Shown piece by piece: positions 14,790-21,786 of a stretch of 64,000 nt of DNA (positions are counted from its first letter, which is position 1; every line of letters begins with the position of its first letter). The translations under genes and the position numbers were made by a program. Origin of the DNA: Sporosarcina sp. P13 (lineage in GTDB: Bacteria; Bacillota; Bacilli; Bacillales_A; Planococcaceae); the NCBI RefSeq assembly GCF_002743055.1, contig NZ_PDYM01000002.1, positions 62,001-126,000 on the forward strand, in the 5' to 3' direction. The notes beneath the pieces are model-generated. The model worked only from the letters and a program-made list of their open reading frames with translations, had not been told where the DNA came from and ran no database searches.

Positions 14790-15014
14790 CTATCCGACTT
14801 CTTGTTCACCTCTAGTTAACTCATTATCTAAAAAAATATAGTCTGGATTTGACTTGAAAACAGCTGCGATTTTGACAGCTTGAGAATATGTCAACCCCCG
14901 CTTTCCGTTCTCAATCATCCAGTAATGTTCTTTTGAAATACCTACTTCATCAGCGACTTGTTGGTAAGTCATACCCTCACTTTCTCTTGTTTTTTTAAGT
15001 TTTTCTAAAATCAT
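14790..15014 (-). CDS. Cro-like XRE repressor
   Basis: 74 residues: MILEKLKKTRESEGMTYQQV and ADEVGISKEHYWMIENGKRG form the HTH. First gene of the leftward operon, divergent from the ImmR-like repressor and transcribed from the TTGACA/TATACT promoter at 15052-15081 through GTTAAC operators. The role fits Cro of the lytic/lysogenic switch. Confidence 0.8.
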   Translation of the reverse strand: MILEKLKKTRESEGMTYQQVADEVGISKEHYWMIENGKRGLTYSQAVKIAAVFKSNPDYIFLDNELTRGEQEVG

Positions 15015-15031
15015 GGCTCTCGCCTCCCTTT

Positions 15032-15158
15032 GTTAACTCGAGGTTAACCACAGTATAGTTTACACCTAGTTAACATGTCAACCGTTTTATCTAAAATAGT
15101 TTCTTTTTAGTTAACTTAAACTTTTCACCTTCAAGTTATCTATTAGTTAACTTATAAT
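15032..15158. promoter_or_regulatory. Divergent switch promoters with five GTTAAC operators
   Basis: GTTAAC occurs at 15032, 15043, 15069, 15110 and 15146. The first two form the palindrome GTTAACTCGAGGTTAAC; the last two lie in TTAGTTAACTTA. Leftward promoter: -35 TTGACA (complement 15076-15081), 18-bp spacer, -10 TATACT (complement 15052-15057), with one operator between the boxes. Rightward -10 TATAAT at 15153-15158 is next to the last operator. Confidence 0.8.
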
Positions 15159-15182
15159 GATTGTATAGAAGAGAGGTGTTAA

Positions 15183-15536
15183 TTGGTGCTAGGTGAACGT
15201 CTGAAGAAGTTGAGAACAGAAAGAAAACTAACTCAAGATGAGTTAGGTAAAAAAATAAATGTAACCAAAGTTTCTATTTCCGGTTATGAAAACGGCAACA
15301 GAAGTCCAGATACAGAAACACTTCAAAAAATAGCGGACACCTTCCATGTAACCACCGACTACCTTCTCGGTCGATCAGATAATCCTGAAAGAACTGCGGA
15401 TGAAGAATTCCAGGCATTCGCCAATGATCCCGATATGGAGCGCTGGTATAGACAGCTCCCAGACAGCGATGAAGAGGATCTTCGGAAATTGCGACAAATG
15501 TGGGATATCATCAAGAGTGACAACAAGAACAAATAA
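15183..15536 (+). CDS. ImmR/CI-like phage repressor
   Basis: 117 residues. N-terminal HTH (LRTERKLTQDELGKKINVTK, then SGYENGNRSPDTETL), then TTDYLLGRSD, the typical SinR/ImmR-like connector, and an acidic C-terminal helix. With the ImmA-like protease gene downstream this matches the ImmR/ImmA scheme, in which proteolysis of the repressor triggers induction. TTG 15183 or GTG 15186, both behind GAGAGGTG. Confidence 0.85.
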   Translation: MVLGERLKKLRTERKLTQDELGKKINVTKVSISGYENGNRSPDTETLQKIADTFHVTTDYLLGRSDNPERTADEEFQAFANDPDMERWYRQLPDSDEEDLRKLRQMWDIIKSDNKNK

Positions 15537-15547
15537 GCTTGGCACTA

Positions 15548-15577
15548 CCACGGTGTAACTTGCCGTGTTTATTTTTA
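15548..15577 (+). terminator. Terminator after the repressor gene
   Basis: CACGG (15549-15553) pairs with CCGTG (15563-15567), followed by TTTATTTTT. Confidence 0.55.
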
Positions 15578-15644
15578 CATACAGAATGGGAATATCTCAC
15601 TAAGTTGTGTAATTGAGACAAATTGATTACGAGGAGTGGAGGAC

Positions 15645-16271
15645 ATGAACAAATTTTTATTAGGTTTGCTTGCCACTGTTTTAGCAGCGACACTAGCAGG
15701 GTGTGGGGACACTGGAACAAAAAAAGAAGATTCAACGCCTGCTGATACGAGTTCTGAGACAAGTGCAGTTAAAGATGAAAATAAGGCTGATAAAAAAGAG
15801 GATGAGAATGTCGAAGAATCTGAACTAGGGAAGATGACTATCGTATACAAGAACAAAGAATTAAACGAAAATGCAGAAAGTGGACCGATGAAACTAAACG
15901 TTTCAGCAGTTCAACTGGCGAACTTGGAAGTAGCCGAGGACTATAAAGGAATGTTTGACGAGAAAGATAAAGTAACAGTGATCACGGTTCAAATGAAAGC
16001 TGAAAACACAATTGACGAAACAATGTCCTTCTATCCAGACCAAGCAACGTTAACAACTGACACCGGCGATCAAATTGATGCAAGTCTCGTACTTTCTGAC
16101 TCGGTAGGAGGAGACTTCTTCGGTAAGGTCAATAAAGAAGGAAATGCCATTTTCCTGGTTGATACACCAGCAGAAGAAATTGGAGAAATCAGTTTAAATA
16201 TCGATGGTTCACACGATGAAAGCTTCATGAATCACGGAGATAAAATCAAGATGACTATTCCGACAAAATAA
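15645..16271 (+). CDS. Lysogeny-region lipoprotein, DUF4352-like
   Basis: 208 residues. Signal peptide with lipobox LAGC at about residues 18-21 of this start, an acidic Ser/Thr/Lys linker (residues 25-65), then a beta-rich domain resembling DUF4352/telobox-like extracellular folds (VTVITVQMKAENTIDE). ATG 15645 follows GGAGTGGAGG. It lies between repressor and ImmA-like genes, with terminators on both sides, so it is expressed in the lysogen. Surface lipoproteins at this site exclude superinfecting phages in other systems; that role is an inference here. Confidence 0.75.
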   Translation: MNKFLLGLLATVLAATLAGCGDTGTKKEDSTPADTSSETSAVKDENKADKKEDENVEESELGKMTIVYKNKELNENAESGPMKLNVSAVQLANLEVAEDYKGMFDEKDKVTVITVQMKAENTIDETMSFYPDQATLTTDTGDQIDASLVLSDSVGGDFFGKVNKEGNAIFLVDTPAEEIGEISLNIDGSHDESFMNHGDKIKMTIPTK

Positions 16272-16290
16272 TATGATGCGTCAATAGAAT

Positions 16291-16314
16291 TGCCCTTCCT
16301 AGGGCTTTTCTTTC
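16291..16314 (+). terminator. Terminator after the lipoprotein gene
   Basis: GCCCT-TCCT-AGGGC (16292-16305) followed by TTTTCTTTC. Confidence 0.7.
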
Positions 16315-16324
16315 AAACTAAAAA

Positions 16325-16336
16325 GAACGTACATTC
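16325..16336. promoter_or_regulatory. LexA-box-like site before ImmA
   Basis: GAACGTACATTC differs at one position of the half site from the Bacillus LexA pattern GAACRNRYGTTY. A near-identical site precedes the integrase gene (19365-19376). Confidence 0.35.
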
Positions 16337-16351
16337 GAAGGTGGTCATGTG

Positions 16352-16861
16352 ATGTACTTAAAAAGCCATTTGGAAGACTACATCGAGAAATTATACAACG
16401 GCATATCTATACATAATCCAGGACAACTAAATAAATACGTTATTGCAGATCGTCTAGATATTGGAATCTATTTGGCAAGTGATCCGAGCGAAGCTTTTCG
16501 TTGGCAGGAACGCTACTATATTTTCATTAATAGAAATTTAAATGGCCGGCAAAGATGGCAAGACTTTGGACATGAGTTGTGCCATGTATTACGTCACTCA
16601 GGACACCAGGGTCACATGCCTCCCCCATTTCGAGAGTTACAGGAATGGCAGGCTGATAACTTCATGTATCATTTTTGTGTGCCAACATTTATGTTGGATA
16701 GGATGCAGTTGCCGAGCGACAGACAAAGGGCTACGTTGCTGTTATGCGATGTTTTCACCGTTGAATACCACTTTGCCGAAACGCGACTAGACCAGTACTT
16801 CAATAAACTTTGTTACGGTGGATTTAAAGTGGCCGAAACGCAAGTTGATTCTTACACTTAA
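16352..16861 (+). CDS. ImmA/IrrE-family metallopeptidase
   Basis: 169 residues with the zinc-protease motif DFGHELCHVLRHSG (HExxH) and a downstream EWQADNFMYHF helix giving the third ligand, as in ImmA/IrrE. It is expected to cleave the ImmR-like repressor. GAAGGTGG precedes the GTG-ATG pair at 16349/16352. Confidence 0.85.
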   Translation: MYLKSHLEDYIEKLYNGISIHNPGQLNKYVIADRLDIGIYLASDPSEAFRWQERYYIFINRNLNGRQRWQDFGHELCHVLRHSGHQGHMPPPFRELQEWQADNFMYHFCVPTFMLDRMQLPSDRQRATLLLCDVFTVEYHFAETRLDQYFNKLCYGGFKVAETQVDSYT

Positions 16862-17021
16862 TATTCGTTCAGCATAAGGTGGATGGGTTTGTTGTGTCGC
16901 GTGGGAAGTTGGGGACGCTGGAGTGGATTGAATGATTTAATCGAATTCCTCTTAAGACATCGCGCACTTCAATTAACGTTTTAACACAAAAATAGATCTT
17001 ATAACTTGCGGGGGATTAAAT

Positions 17022-18212
17022 ATGGTCAATATCTGTGAACCTATTTCTGATAGTCTTTTTAAAGGACATTTTCAGAAACATCTTAAATCAAGAAGACAAT
17101 CAACTACAGGAACTGTCCCTGTTTTGATTAATAGAATAGAACAACTTATAGAAAACCCAGATGAAAAAGAGATGTTTGAATCCTTTTTGGTTGATGAACT
17201 TAAGTTTAATAAAAACAAACAATTATTTTACAATCACCTAGGGTTAACAAATAGGGGTATTTTAAAAACACCAAAAATCGTAAAACAAAAACTTACATTA
17301 AATTCCGTTCCTGACACACCCTTTAATGACCTACTTAAAGAGGAACCAAAAAATAATGAGATACTATTTTTGGATTACACAATTCATAACAGAGAAATAG
17401 AATTAATTGAAATGTGCATTTTTAAAGAGATATTTCCTAAAGGCGATAAGGTAGAATATCTATACAACTACGTCTGGGTAGAGTTAAATATAAAAAACGA
17501 TTATATGATCGTTAGAGTAAGAAACCAACAGCATATGCAAAATTTTTATACAACTAGGAGCATATATTTAGAAGTGCGTTCAATGATTGAAAATATATTT
17601 TCTGTACACTTAAATATTAATATGCTTCCTTCAAAAGAAACTTTGTACAATATGTATAAAGAATTTATTCTGAAAGCAGAGTTACCCTATCACAATCTAG
17701 TCAACGAAAATAATGATATTATAGTAAATTCCCAAATACCTATGTTTAAAAAGTTGGGTATAAGAGAAGATTCTAATACCGCTGAAACTATTATAAATAG
17801 ATATAAAAAACTAATTGAACGAATTCTAACCTTGGAAGACTTCGCTTACTATACCGAACCTGTAGAAGCTCCTAAAGCTAAGGTTACAAAGATTTCTATG
17901 TCAGACGATACTGGTGCATCTGCATATATTCAACCTAACGATATTGATGGACTAGAGATTGCTACTATATACTTTGATGTTCGTGATACAATTGATGAAA
18001 TGAAAACCCTTAACAAGCTATGGTTAACTTGGAATCACGAAACCATTAATGACCAATTAGATCTTTTTAATGCAACTACATCTACTTTCGAGAAATATCC
18101 AACACGATTTGAGGTTTATAGAGATTATGTGATTATTACTTTTATGGAAGAACGTTCTGTTGATAAGGAGGTACAACAATATGTCTTTGAAGCTTTTAGA
18201 GAATTTGAATAA
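17022..18212 (+). CDS. Unknown 396-residue protein, first gene of a cargo module
   Basis: I do not recognise this protein. It is soluble, without signal peptide or membrane segment. The first ~110 residues are basic and helical; a mixed alpha/beta middle follows (YNYVWVELNIKNDYMIVRVR); the end is acidic. Two blocks, residues about 115-180 and 305-390, have similar strand patterns and may be related subdomains. GGGGG precedes ATG 17022. The DNA is much richer in A+T than the phage replication genes. Its last 32 bp overlap the next gene, so the two are translationally coupled. Confidence 0.75.
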   Translation: MVNICEPISDSLFKGHFQKHLKSRRQSTTGTVPVLINRIEQLIENPDEKEMFESFLVDELKFNKNKQLFYNHLGLTNRGILKTPKIVKQKLTLNSVPDTPFNDLLKEEPKNNEILFLDYTIHNREIELIEMCIFKEIFPKGDKVEYLYNYVWVELNIKNDYMIVRVRNQQHMQNFYTTRSIYLEVRSMIENIFSVHLNINMLPSKETLYNMYKEFILKAELPYHNLVNENNDIIVNSQIPMFKKLGIREDSNTAETIINRYKKLIERILTLEDFAYYTEPVEAPKAKVTKISMSDDTGASAYIQPNDIDGLEIATIYFDVRDTIDEMKTLNKLWLTWNHETINDQLDLFNATTSTFEKYPTRFEVYRDYVIITFMEERSVDKEVQQYVFEAFREFE

Positions 18213-18702
18213 CTATCGATTTAGTAAGCAAGATATCGATATGCTTATATGGTGGATCCAAACACGAAAAAGGAACACTTGGAACTATCTAAATCCCTTG
18301 CAATACAGTGTTGACTGTAATATAAATATCGAAACAGCCATAGAGCTTTTTTTGACATGCACGCACTATTCAGATGTCAAAGTTTTTGATGTACGCTCGA
18401 TAGCCAAATGTCCTAATTGCGATAGTATTATTTCCACTGAAGAAAATTGTATTATGATTACGGATCTTCCTAAGAATTGTAATGAGTGTGGTTTGCATAT
18501 CCAGCCGGATTTCATGGATAATTTCACAGATATTATTTTCAAACTAATAGTTGATCCCTTCCCCCCCGAACTTACTCCTACCCCGCCAATAGGAGTAAGC
18601 AAACAGCCTGCGACACATTTAACTTCACATAAAATATTACGTTCTGACTCGAAGAATGTAAGAACGTTAGCTGGAAGAATGAGAAGGCTCAATGGGAAGT
18701 AA
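18181..18702 (+). CDS. Zinc-ribbon protein with winged-helix-like N-terminus, cargo module
   Basis: 173 residues. The N-terminal ~70 residues look like a winged helix (FSKQDIDMLIWWIQTRKRNT). A zinc ribbon follows: CPNC then CNECG at about residues 79-110. After it come a Pro-rich stretch (PPELTPTPP) and a basic tail (RTLAGRMRRLNGK). AAGGAGG lies 8 nt before ATG 18181, inside the previous gene; the stop overlaps the next gene by 11 bp. Probably an adaptor or nucleic-acid-binding subunit; function not known. Confidence 0.75.
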   Translation: MSLKLLENLNNYRFSKQDIDMLIWWIQTRKRNTWNYLNPLQYSVDCNINIETAIELFLTCTHYSDVKVFDVRSIAKCPNCDSIISTEENCIMITDLPKNCNECGLHIQPDFMDNFTDIIFKLIVDPFPPELTPTPPIGVSKQPATHLTSHKILRSDSKNVRTLAGRMRRLNGK

Positions 18703-19288
18703 TAACGATATTAGATTAACATCTACACAATTATATGGAATAATAATATCTGTGATAATTTCGACATTATTTATGTCTATCATTATCTACCTTGTAACTA
18801 CCCACCTATTAAGTAATGATGATAGAGTTATTGCGACTATAAGCGCATTAGGAAATATAAGTGGAGGGATAATTGGCGGATTCGTCGCTTTTTTAGTTGC
18901 CAAAACTCAAATAAGCAGCTCTCTAAAAAATGAAAAAAGAATATCAACAAACAGTGTAATATCACATTTAAAGTTACTCAAATCAGAGTTCACTTATAAT
19001 AAAAAGCTAATTGAAGAGTTTAAAGAAGATATTATCGGACAGATAAATGTGGATGTGATTGATCAGTTAAGTACAGAAGCTTGGTCTAGTAGTTCATCCA
19101 AGATAAGTACGGAGTTATCCGATGATGATTTGATGTCTATTCTTACTACGGCTACTACTACTAATTTGCTAAAAGTTCATATAAAAAACAATAGGACTGA
19201 TAATATTGAAACTGAATTAGATGACTTATGCAGTTTTTTAAGCGAAACTATTTCTTTACTGGATGAAAATATTAAGAAGTTGATTTAA
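18692..19288 (+). CDS. Two-helix membrane protein, cargo module
   Basis: 198 residues. Membrane segments at about residues 14-38 (IIISVIISTLFMSIIIYLV) and 50-70, the second glycine-rich (GNISGGIIGGFVAFLVA). A ~125-residue helical, probably cytoplasmic domain follows. The layout copies the protein at 1923-2531, although sequence similarity is low. It could be the membrane effector of the three-gene module. It is followed by a terminator at 19328-19353. Confidence 0.75.
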   Translation: MGSNNDIRLTSTQLYGIIISVIISTLFMSIIIYLVTTHLLSNDDRVIATISALGNISGGIIGGFVAFLVAKTQISSSLKNEKRISTNSVISHLKLLKSEFTYNKKLIEEFKEDIIGQINVDVIDQLSTEAWSSSSSKISTELSDDDLMSILTTATTTNLLKVHIKNNRTDNIETELDDLCSFLSETISLLDENIKKLI

Positions 19289-19327
19289 CAGCGCTATTAC
19301 AAAACTACTTTTTAACAAACAATATCA

Positions 19328-19353
19328 AAGCTCACTTATGTGAGTTTTATTTT
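19328..19353 (+). terminator. Terminator after the three-gene module
   Basis: CTCAC-TTAT-GTGAG (19331-19344) then TTTTATTTT. Confidence 0.65.
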
Positions 19354-19364
19354 CACCCACATAA

Positions 19365-19376
19365 GAACATACATTC
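19365..19376. promoter_or_regulatory. LexA-box-like site before the integrase
   Basis: GAACATACATTC, one half-site mismatch from the Bacillus LexA consensus; the same type of site precedes the ImmA-like gene. Confidence 0.35.
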
Positions 19377-19409
19377 CCGAAAACGTTATTCGAAAGGAGA
19401 AATAAATTT

Positions 19410-20564
19410 ATGTATTGCCGCAAACTAAACAACGGAAAGTGGTCATGCACCACTGACGCCACACCTAACCCCCTAACTGGCCAACGCAGACAAGTAACGC
19501 GCCGTGGAGATACAAAGAAAGAAGCTATGAATCGAGCGCAACTAGCTGCAGATGAATTATCCAAACAAAGACAACCACAAAAAAGACTCGTCCAGGAAGT
19601 ATGCGACGAGTGGTTGAACGTTTACAAAGAAACGGTTAAACCGTCTTCAGTGAAAACTAGAATGGTAGCTATGCGCCCCTTCATCGATAAGCACGGGAAA
19701 CATTTAATCAGCAAGCTACAGATTAATGACATACAGAAATTCTTGATCGAAAGACGTGATACAGGCATTTCGAAACATCACATTGCCGCAACGCGAACTG
19801 CATTGAATTTAATGTTTGAATATGCTTTTAAGAATGAGTATGTCGAGAAGAATTTCGTGAAAGATACTGTGATCCCGAAAGCTACGAAAAATTCACAGCA
19901 ACTTATCAACGCGAAGAAAAAGTATCTTGAAAAAGACGAGATCCAGCACTTTCTTGCAGGTGTGAAGTCATCTGGCAGACGGAACGCTTATCCCCTAGCT
20001 CTCACAATGCTGTCTACAGGCTTACGTGTCGGAGAGGCATTGGCGCTCACATGGAGTGATATCAACTTGGAAAAGCGCACTCTCGTTGTAAGTAAGACGC
20101 TGTTTGAAAAGTCAGCGGATGAAGGTGGGTTTGAGTTTATGCCTCCGAAAACAGAAGACTCCAATCGGACGGTATCGTTTAACCAAGAGCTGGCTGAAGA
20201 ATTAAAGAGGATGAAGGTGCAATACAACAAAGAGAAGCTGATAGGTTTACGAGATCCAAAATCCGAATGGCGCGATTTAGTTTTCACTGGACGAAACGAG
20301 CAACCGGTTCGAGCCGTTACAATCGGTAGCGTGTTTAATAAGATATACAAAGCATACGGCATTGAGGGTGTGAGCGGCACGCATATTTTAAGGCATACGC
20401 ATATCACGATGTTGGTTGAAGCAGGAGTGGACTTGCCTGTTATTATGGAGCGTGTCGGTCACTCCAACATAAACATTACGTTAGACATTTACACACACGT
20501 CACCAAGAAAATGCAGAAGCAAAGTGACGACAAAATTAATGAATATTTCCTTCAGTTTATCTAA
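19410..20564 (+). CDS. int: Phage tyrosine integrase
   Basis: 384 residues in the three-domain layout of phage integrases: an N-terminal arm-binding domain (MYCRKLNNGKWSCT), a SAM-like core-binding domain, and a C-terminal catalytic domain with the first Arg in STGLRVGEALALTW, HxxR in GTHILRHTH, His in VGHSNI and the nucleophile Tyr in LDIYTHVT. AAAGGAG precedes the ATG. It carries out site-specific insertion and, with a directionality factor, excision at comGC; the gene lies right beside the attachment junction. Confidence 0.97.
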   Translation: MYCRKLNNGKWSCTTDATPNPLTGQRRQVTRRGDTKKEAMNRAQLAADELSKQRQPQKRLVQEVCDEWLNVYKETVKPSSVKTRMVAMRPFIDKHGKHLISKLQINDIQKFLIERRDTGISKHHIAATRTALNLMFEYAFKNEYVEKNFVKDTVIPKATKNSQQLINAKKKYLEKDEIQHFLAGVKSSGRRNAYPLALTMLSTGLRVGEALALTWSDINLEKRTLVVSKTLFEKSADEGGFEFMPPKTEDSNRTVSFNQELAEELKRMKVQYNKEKLIGLRDPKSEWRDLVFTGRNEQPVRAVTIGSVFNKIYKAYGIEGVSGTHILRHTHITMLVEAGVDLPVIMERVGHSNINITLDIYTHVTKKMQKQSDDKINEYFLQFI

Positions 20565-20576
20565 ATTCAAAATAAA

Positions 20577-20598
20577 TGTGGTTTTCCTGTGGTTTTCC
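20577..20598. repeat. Perfect tandem 11-bp repeat beside the attachment junction
   Basis: TGTGGTTTTCC twice in direct succession, starting 13 bp after the integrase stop. Such short direct repeats flanking attP often bind the integrase arm domain. Confidence 0.6.
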
Positions 20599-20613
20599 AA
20601 TCTACGAAACTAC

Positions 20614-20715
20614 TTAGAAACGTGCGTAAACACTATCTTTGCGCACTTCCCTCCTTATAACGTTTGAAATGATCATCATTTCTATCAACGTAAATCCTTT
20701 TTCGTTCTTTATCAA
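20614..20715 (-). pseudogene. comGC: comGC, truncated by prophage insertion
   Basis: Directly downstream of comGB, behind GAGGAGG, the frame starts TTG 20715 (in-frame ATG at 20733) and reads MIKNEKGFTLIEMMI, the type IV-like prepilin signal of ComGC with the G-F cleavage site. It then turns into unrelated phage-derived sequence and stops at 20614 after 33 codons. The hydrophobic helix and pilin body are missing. ComGC is the major pseudopilin of the transformation pilus, so the comG operon is interrupted while the phage is integrated. The remainder should lie beyond the far phage end. Confidence 0.9.
20655..20700. other. Phage-host attachment junction in comGC
   Basis: Within this stretch the reading frame changes from comGC-like codons to phage sequence. 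The shared core probably lies in the segment encoding GFTLIEMMI, but it cannot be fixed without the second junction. An imperfect inverted repeat, GTGCGTAAA/TTTGCGCAC (20622-20646), adjoins it. Confidence 0.7.
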
Positions 20716-20733
20716 CTTGGATTTCCTCCTCAT

Positions 20734-21786
20734 TTAAATACTATCTATCATCTTATACACAGGTAATAAAATCGATAAATACGACAGCAAAATACAAATA
20801 GCCAATATGCCGAATAGAGCGGGTTGCAAAATAGTAATCCATTGATTCATTTTCTCCTCTAATTGCTCGCCTGTATGTTCACTGTAAATCATTAATTCTT
20901 TTGAAAGATACCCTGTATCTGCACCATGTTTAGCAAAGTCTGCTAGTCGATCGGAAAGACCATCTGTTAATCGAATCGCTTCATGTAAAGATTCTCCATA
21001 AATCACATAGCTGCTTAGCTGTCTTGTGATTTCTGCTAAGATAAGATCTTCCGTTTGTTCCTTTAAGACTCCTAAGGCACTTTGCAAAGATAGGCCTGAC
21101 TGCAACAAACTTCCTAACTCATTAGCAAAATCCCTTGTTTTCATCTCGTTAAAAAACGGACCTGCTACCGGTACTGTTAATATCTTTCGTATGATTTGAG
21201 CGGATGTTAATCTCTTTATCCAAAACCTTATGACTACATAACTTAGAACGGTCAGAATTACCATGGCTAATAATAGATCAGGAATGGCGGATACAACATA
21301 AGGTAAGAGTTGGACTATACCGGTTTGTTCATCCGTCCGCATGATTGAAAGTGCTTCAAAGTTTGGTAAGAAAAATTGTCGAAACGCTACTAAGAGCAGT
21401 AGAAGAAAGGAGAATAAAACTGCAGGATAGGCTAATAGCTTTTGAATTTGCTTTTGTTTATCCGCTCTACGATTGACACGATTAGCCACTTCATTTAACG
21501 CACGAAGTAAATTTCCATCCACTTCTGCAATCGCTATAGGCAACATAATACTTTTACTGAAACCTAAGCTTTTCAATATATGAGAAACTCCATAACCACT
21601 CTTTAACTCCGCTTCTACTTGCTCCAGCCTTTCTTCATAATCTTTCGTATGATAAGGCAAAATCAGAATCAGCCCCTCATGGAATGTATAACCCTCCCCT
21701 AACAACACCGATAGCCTATGGAGAAATTCAGCAGGCTTTACCAACTTCTTCTTAGCTGAATATCTACTGCAAGATTTACTCTGCAT
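20734..21786 (-). CDS. comGB: Competence pilus inner-membrane platform protein ComGB
   Basis: 350 residues of the GspF/PilC family: two repeated helical domains, with three strong membrane segments (around residues 115-140, 160-190 and 325-345). It forms the platform on which ComGA drives pseudopilus assembly for DNA uptake. It overlaps comGA by 11 bp. Apparently intact, but polar effects on the operon are expected from the insertion after it. Confidence 0.92.
   Translation of the reverse strand: MQSKSCSRYSAKKKLVKPAEFLHRLSVLLGEGYTFHEGLILILPYHTKDYEERLEQVEAELKSGYGVSHILKSLGFSKSIMLPIAIAEVDGNLLRALNEVANRVNRRADKQKQIQKLLAYPAVLFSFLLLLLVAFRQFFLPNFEALSIMRTDEQTGIVQLLPYVVSAIPDLLLAMVILTVLSYVVIRFWIKRLTSAQIIRKILTVPVAGPFFNEMKTRDFANELGSLLQSGLSLQSALGVLKEQTEDLILAEITRQLSSYVIYGESLHEAIRLTDGLSDRLADFAKHGADTGYLSKELMIYSEHTGEQLEEKMNQWITILQPALFGILAICILLSYLSILLPVYKMIDSI

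Larger units (their letters stand above)
1..20670. mobile_element. Prophage, integrase-proximal half, inserted in comGC
   Basis: A contiguous block of phage genes: integrase, ImmR/ImmA-like and Cro-like regulators, antirepressor, RecT, DnaD/DnaC-like replication proteins, SSB, dUTPase and RecU. The right boundary is set by the comGC reading frame, which matches the family from 20,715 down to about 20,671 and then diverges. The left boundary is outside the window, so lysis, head and tail genes and the second attachment site are not seen. Gene order (integrase, repressor, leftward early operon, replication, XtrA-like gene) is that of temperate Siphoviridae-like phages of Bacillota. No inactivating damage is visible in the phage genes shown. 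Confidence 0.95.

Noticed and set aside
16862..17021. Possible remnant gene between ImmA and the cargo module
   Set aside because: The G-rich stretch gives no continuous frame with recognisable protein; it may be a decayed gene, but nothing supports it.
18366..18692. Long open frame antisense to the zinc-ribbon gene
   Set aside because: No binding site and no protein-like pattern; the + frame has coupled starts and a zinc ribbon.
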